Notes under the pieces: model-generated
What the model saw: only the letters and a program-made list of their open reading frames with translations
The model's database searches: none
What the model was told of the DNA's origin: nothing
Part shown: piece by piece, positions 59,420-64,000 of the stretch
Layout of the letters: every line of letters starts with the position of its first letter
Numbering within the stretch: position 1 is the stretch's first letter
Translations under genes and position numbers: made by a program
Assembly (NCBI GenBank): GCA_022495005.1
Contig: JAGYXB010000463.1
Span: 1,426,001-1,490,000, forward strand
DNA length: 64,000 nt
Direction: 5' to 3'
Origin: Rhyacophila brunnea
Lineage: Eukaryota > Arthropoda > Insecta > Trichoptera > Rhyacophilidae

Positions 59420-59583
59420 CCAGTAGACTGAAGAGTTGGAATGCAGCATTTTTTGCCTTAAAGAGTAAGTATATTCAGATCCAAACTGCTGTCCAAGAAC
59501 ACCAAATTCCAAGTACACAAAGTGGCTGTAAAACCAATAGTTCTGTATTGGTGTGAAACTTTAAGCCCAAAGAAGAACTAAGA
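59420..59583 (+). pseudogene. LINE reverse transcriptase fragment
   Basis: One plus frame reads KLLSKNTKFQVHKVAVKPIV and continues LYWCETLSPKKN to a stop. This matches the 'LLSRNTKxxLYKSVIRPVLTYGxETW' block downstream of the RT catalytic region in arthropod LINEs. It is short and frame-broken, and it lies just left of the mariner insertion. Confidence 0.6.
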
Positions 59584-59611
59584 CAAAACTAACTGAGTAT
59601 TCGAGAATATA

Positions 59612-60914
59612 CGAGAGTGGGTCAATAAGTCCTTAGAAAAGCCGACAGGTGGCGCGACTAGTACTGTAAGCGGTTTGTTTTCATGCAGCGGCACTACTGA
59701 TTCAGTATGCTGCGAAGTTTCAATCAGATTGGTCGGGTTGTTGTGTGTTTCTCGTACATTTAAAAAAAAAATTTGCTTGTGGAAAATGGAAAAATGGAAA
59801 ATGGAAAATGGAGAAAATTAAGTTTAGAGCTGTTATTAAACATTTTAATATAAAAGGGTTAACAGCAAAGGAAATAAAAAATGAGTTGGATTTAGTTCAC
59901 GGCACATCTGCTCCTTCACTTGCAACTATTTATAACTGGTTAAATGAATTTAAACGTGGTCGTACATCAACAAAGGATGAACCACGCTCAGGATGTCCTG
60001 TAGAGGTGACTACACTAGAAATGATCAATAAAATCCACGATATGGTGTTAAGTGACCGAAGATTAAAGTTGAGTGAGATAATTGAGGTTACAGGGATCTC
60101 AAAAGGTAGCGTCATTTCTATTTTTACATGACAAATTGGGCATGAAAAAAATTTCTGCAAGATGGGTGCCGCGTTTGCTCACAGTCGACAATAAACGCAA
60201 TAGGGTGGTGGCCTCTAAAGCCCTGTTGTCGCTCATGCAACGCAATCCGGATGAATTTTTCGTCGCTTTGTGACTGTAGATGAAACATGGATACACCACT
60301 ATACTCCCGAGACGAAAGAACAGTCAAAGCAGTGGATTGCGAAGGCAAACCATGTCCAAAGAAGGCGAAACCGTAAAATCAGCTGGTAAGGTTATGGCTA
60401 CTGTATTTTGGGATGCACGTGAAATTATTTTCGTTGACTATTTGGAAAAAGGAAAAACAATAACAGAGGATTATTATGCATCTTTATTGGACCAGCTAAA
60501 AAACAAAATTGAAGAAAAACGGCCCCATTTAAACAGGAAAAAAATCCTCTTTCATCAGGACAGTGCCCGTGTTCACACATGTTTACGATCAATGGCTAAA
60601 ATTGAAGAATTGAAGTTCGAATTGGTCGACCACCCACCGTATTCGCCAGATTTAGCCTTCAGTGACTTTTTCCTTTTCCCAAACTTAAAAAAATGGCTAA
60701 GTGGACAACGTTTTTTTTCAAATGAAGAAGTCATCGATCGGACAAATGCTTATTTTGAGGACCTTCCAAAAACTTATTTTTCTGACGGTTTAAAAAAATT
60801 GAGAAACGTCTAACCAAGTGTATTGAGCTCCAAGGAGATTATGTTGAGAAATAATAAAAAAAAAAAAAAAACTGTTTTAATGCTTTTTTCTAAGGAATTA
60901 TTGACCCACCCTCG
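59612..60914 (+). mobile_element. Mariner transposon, full length (1303 bp)
   Basis: Terminal repeats of about 29 bp (CGAGAGTGGGTCAATAAGTC... and, inverted, CGAGGGTGGGTCAATAATTC...), 27 of 29 identical, are flanked by TA at 59610-59611 and 60915-60916. Length and target duplication are those of mariner. It contains one transposase reading region in the sense direction with four single-base frameshifts. Confidence 0.95.
59808..60854 (+). pseudogene. Mariner transposase, DD34D, frameshifted
   Basis: This is a cut-and-paste transposase acting on the flanking terminal repeats. The start MEKIKF is preceded by GGAAAATGG repeats. The N-terminal helix-turn-helix region (KFRAVIKHF, TAKEIKNEL, ATIYNWLNEFKRG) is intact to about 60120. 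Then come SARWVP, RFVTVDETW (first Asp), GKVMATVFWDAREIIFVDYL, FHQDSARVHT (second Asp), HPPYSPDLAFSDFF (third Asp, 34 residues between the last two) and the ECL-type tail. Single-base shifts near 60121, 60259, 60370 and 60800 break the frame; all four are at or next to homopolymers. In total length the region equals a normal transposase of about 345 residues. It is inactive as read, though assembly error at homopolymers is possible. Confidence 0.92.
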
Positions 60915-61611
60915 TAGTTCTCCGAATAATACTTGGACCGGTTGGTATAAATATAAATAGTGAACCAAAGGTGCCGAAATCGTAAGAACGTTGCGGTGTT
61001 TAACACTCGCAATTTAGGCCAAATATAATTAATATATTGAGCGCGCGAAGAATCAGATTCAGATGAGGTAGTCATGTTGGTAGATGGGATGAATCTAAAA
61101 CTTTCCACACTGAAAGAACTCTAGTAGGGACGCGGCATCCGGGCGGATGATGTCACATTCAAAGTGATGGATTTTATATATACCTACTGAACATGACAAA
61201 TTATAAATTCAAAGCATTCACACCATGATATGAAAAATCGGTGTGTGTACTTATGTACATATTCGCATTAGAAATTATACTTCTTTGGCGTAACGAAACA
61301 AAAACAAAACTTGTGATAAACTAGATTTTTTGACTAGCTCTTAATTATCATGTTAAATTACACACTCAAGAAAGAGGACCGCTCATTGGAACGCCGTTGG
61401 TTAATTTCTATACACTTAAACGTATATATTACTAAAATAATGGTTTCTCGTTGTTTTTATTTTTAAAGTACCAACTGCCACTCTGACGTTAATAGTTTGT
61501 TTACGTAAGAAATTGCAAATGGCCGACAATAATAAATTCGCTGCCTAAGCAACGGAACAATTCTAAACTATAATATTATTATACTGTATAATTGTCACGA
61601 TTGCAGTATCA
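60915..61611. other. Non-coding DNA
   Basis: Nothing recognisable beyond the mariner target site. Confidence 0.45.
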
Positions 61612-61682
61612 TACTGTGGCGTAAAGGTAGTGCGTTCGGCTGATAACCGAACAATCGGTGGTTCGATTCCAATCGAGTGCGT
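61612..61682 (+). repeat. tRNA-like sequence with intact pol III A and B boxes
   Basis: TGGCGTAAAGG matches the A box exactly and GGTTCGATTCC the B box exactly, 42 bp apart. A D-stem (GCGT/GTGC) and a perfect anticodon stem (TTCGG CTGATAA CCGAA, anticodon GAT) form. The T-stem is imperfect and no acceptor stem pairs, and TTTTTTTT follows directly. This suggests an Ile-type tRNA pseudogene or SINE head rather than a working tRNA. Confidence 0.55.
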
Positions 61683-62128
61683 TTTTTTTCGTGTGAAAAA
61701 ATAAATTATGTGTTACATGTCACACGCCAAAAATACACTCTGATCTCATTTCCCAAACGTGCCAAAAGAAGTATAACTTCAAAAACAAAAGTGTTAACAA
61801 TGTTTAAATAAAAGACAAACATGAGCAAAAAAGGACCTACATGGAAGCACACCGAGTGAGGTAAGTAGATCCTATATTAAAAACTTATAAAACAATGACC
61901 ATCTGAACTCACGTAAGTGGAATATACTTATTCATATTCGAAGAGATTTTATTGAACACAGTTATTGTCCCCCCCAACTAGTATTACCAATTGTATTGTT
62001 AGTTAAGCACCTTGGTAAAACAAGCAACGAATACCTACTTCTGATTTCTAAGACAGTTATTAGAGACACATGTCAATACTAAACCTACACCTCGTTCGTA
62101 CCTATAGGGAATTGGACGACTGGCCTCC
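61683..62128. other. AT-rich non-coding DNA
   Basis: Nothing recognisable. Confidence 0.5.
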
Positions 62129-62485
62129 GGACAATTGGACGCCGCACTGTCGTAGACACGTATACAGAACGTAGACGAGGTATTTTAATCAGTTTCTATA
62201 TACTACTTAGTAGTTTGAATTCATTTTACTCTTAACATAATGTATTCTTTATCGCGGATTGAGAATTACCATGCCTAAGGCTTTATATAAAATAAAAAAC
62301 TCTTTTTTCGTTGGAACTTAAACATATGCAGGATTAAATCATTGTTTACGTCTGCATATTTACATTCTCACTAACTATTAAATCATAATATAATCATTTA
62401 AATATAAATAATAATATTGAATATTTTTTACCCATAAGTACCTAACGTCTATTTATTTTCGAATTCCGTGGCGTCCAGTTGTCCG
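62129..62485. repeat. Inverted-repeat element
   Basis: GGACAATTGGACGCCGCA and TGGCGTCCAGTTGTCCGG form inverted ends 357 bp apart. A second related GGAATTGGACGACTGG lies just outside the left end. Non-coding. Confidence 0.5.
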
Positions 62486-64000
62486 GTGCCAAATCTTCCT
62501 AGACCCGTACCTATACGTCGGAAAAATATATGTAGGTACCTAGCTAATATAGATATTTTTTTAAACTTTTAAATACAGTAAGTATATATGCATACCTAAG
62601 AGAAAGCTAGTCGGATAGAATCCATACAGCCTAAGTAAAGGAGTCTCTTGAACCCTCTTCACTATCAAACTGTACTTCAACGGATGTGGAGTCCATAAAA
62701 TATACCCACTTGTAAGTCTACTTGGAACTAATGACACAGATAGGCTTAGTGTGATCGAATTGAGAGAGAGAAAGAGAGCTCGGGATAGAAATCCTGAGGG
62801 ACGGCTGTGTAATTGAATGGTCAATGGTCAGCTAACGTATGAGTCGGAATTACGATACATTTAAAGTTTCAACTGTAAAACTTATCACTAAATCTAACAG
62901 ATTTGAAATATTAAATACGAAGTAATTTAAGATTTTTATTATTATTTTATAACTAATTTAAAAATATAAATTATTTTAGATTGGTAGATAGACACCTACC
63001 TACACTAATTAAATTTCTTGCAATACAAAAAAAAAGTAAGAAGGTATGAATGTAGGTTTCGTTTTTGCTAGACTTATTTTATAACAGTGGTACGTTGACA
63101 GTTAAATTAAATATAATTTGCCGGTTGTCATTGAATGATACCTATGTTTTTTCTAAGAATCAATTTTACAACACAAAATCACAATAATTAGCTGAAAAAT
63201 TTACCTTTATTTTCAATTTTCTCACACTTTCTAAGGTCTGTTTTAAATATATAAATTTCTATAATTTGTCATGACTATCAAAGTTATGGGACAGGGGTAG
63301 ACAGGGATTACGTTCGCAGTCCCGATACCTACACGTGAAAACACTGAAAACATTGAAATTCTGCAAAATGAACCAATACTTTATTTAATATTATTATTGA
63401 TTATAAATTTATTTTAACCGTTGTAGGTATGCAGTTGCATGTTTAGTGATACGTAGGCCCTAGATACTCACTGATTTTGAGGCCCCTCACATAAAATAAA
63501 ATAAAACCATATATTCCAACCCCCAACGTAAGTGTGTAGGTATAAACCTAAAAGTAAAAAATATCAATGTAGGTATCTCTTTTCTAGAATTACATCTATT
63601 ATTGAATATGACAGTGATGCTGCCACAAACATACCTAATAGTGATTATTTTTTTGTGTTCACGTAGGTATCTACGTGTGTGTTGAGTATTTGATAATATT
63701 GGTACACGAATTGTGACAAATACCTACGGATCTTTTTTAAGATTTTGGTATAATTTAATAAATGTATGACCGATTTGAACTGTTTCGATGCTCCTTTTAA
63801 AATCATCTGACGAATCGATTGTGTCATCTGCGTTAAATAAAATAGCCACTGATTGTTTGGATGGAGTTGGCGACAAAAAAACGTTACTAACTTAACTTTA
63901 CTGGCCGTTAAAATAGTTTATGCCGTTTATGGTTTAATTTAGAATTTAGATACACAACGTTTTTCTTTGCACCTGCAAGTCTTAATCAGGTCCGGAATCA
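62486..64000. other. AT-rich non-coding DNA
   Basis: A GA-rich tract (GAGAGAGAGAAAGAGAG) lies at about 62761. No gene recognised to the window end. Confidence 0.5.

Noticed and set aside
1..64000. CRISPR array, bacterial operon or endosymbiont DNA
   Set aside because: Repeats are not regularly spaced, introns and eukaryotic transposons are present, and no prokaryotic genes are seen.

Overview
The window looks like a piece of an insect nuclear genome, most likely an aphid. It is very AT-rich. It is saturated with TAGGTA/TACCTA simple repeats, which I associate with aphid genomes, carries insect telomere-type CCTAA arrays, and holds one spliced arthropod developmental gene. The species is an inference; no marker fixes it.

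Only one host protein-coding gene is recognisable: the 3' end of an engrailed/invected-family homeobox gene on the plus strand. One exon (33130-33245) carries the linker and homeodomain residues 1-17, and the last exon (36034-36294) carries homeodomain residues 18-60, the C-terminal engrailed motif and the stop. The upstream exons (EH1, EH2) were not found. Between the two exons sits a second, diverged copy of the first part of the homeobox (34398-34451). It has an acceptor-like and a donor-like boundary and an open 54-nt frame, and most of its changes are synonymous. This is the most interesting single observation in the window.

The rest is gene-poor, as expected around a developmental regulator. 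It is filled with small DNA transposons: several foldback/MITE families with CAGTGGCG termini and exact 8-bp target duplications (hAT-like), a GC-rich family, a family whose hairpin tip is an insect telomeric CCTAA array, a pogo/Tigger-like element with a decayed transposase, and a 2-kb hAT-like element containing a 1.4-kb foldback flanked by TTAA. Near the right end is a complete 1.3-kb mariner with a frameshifted DD34D transposase. There are also LINE remnants and tRNA-derived SINE-like sequences. Several elements are nested, giving a clear relative chronology.

A few GC-richer, non-repetitive islands (about 2785-3025, 5215-5460, 18455-18645, 23205-23500, 50820-50930 and 58200-58425) are unexplained. 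They are candidates for conserved regulatory sequence or first exons. All other intervals over 300 bp are listed with what they hold. No rRNA gene, CRISPR array, bacterial operon or convincing functional tRNA was seen.
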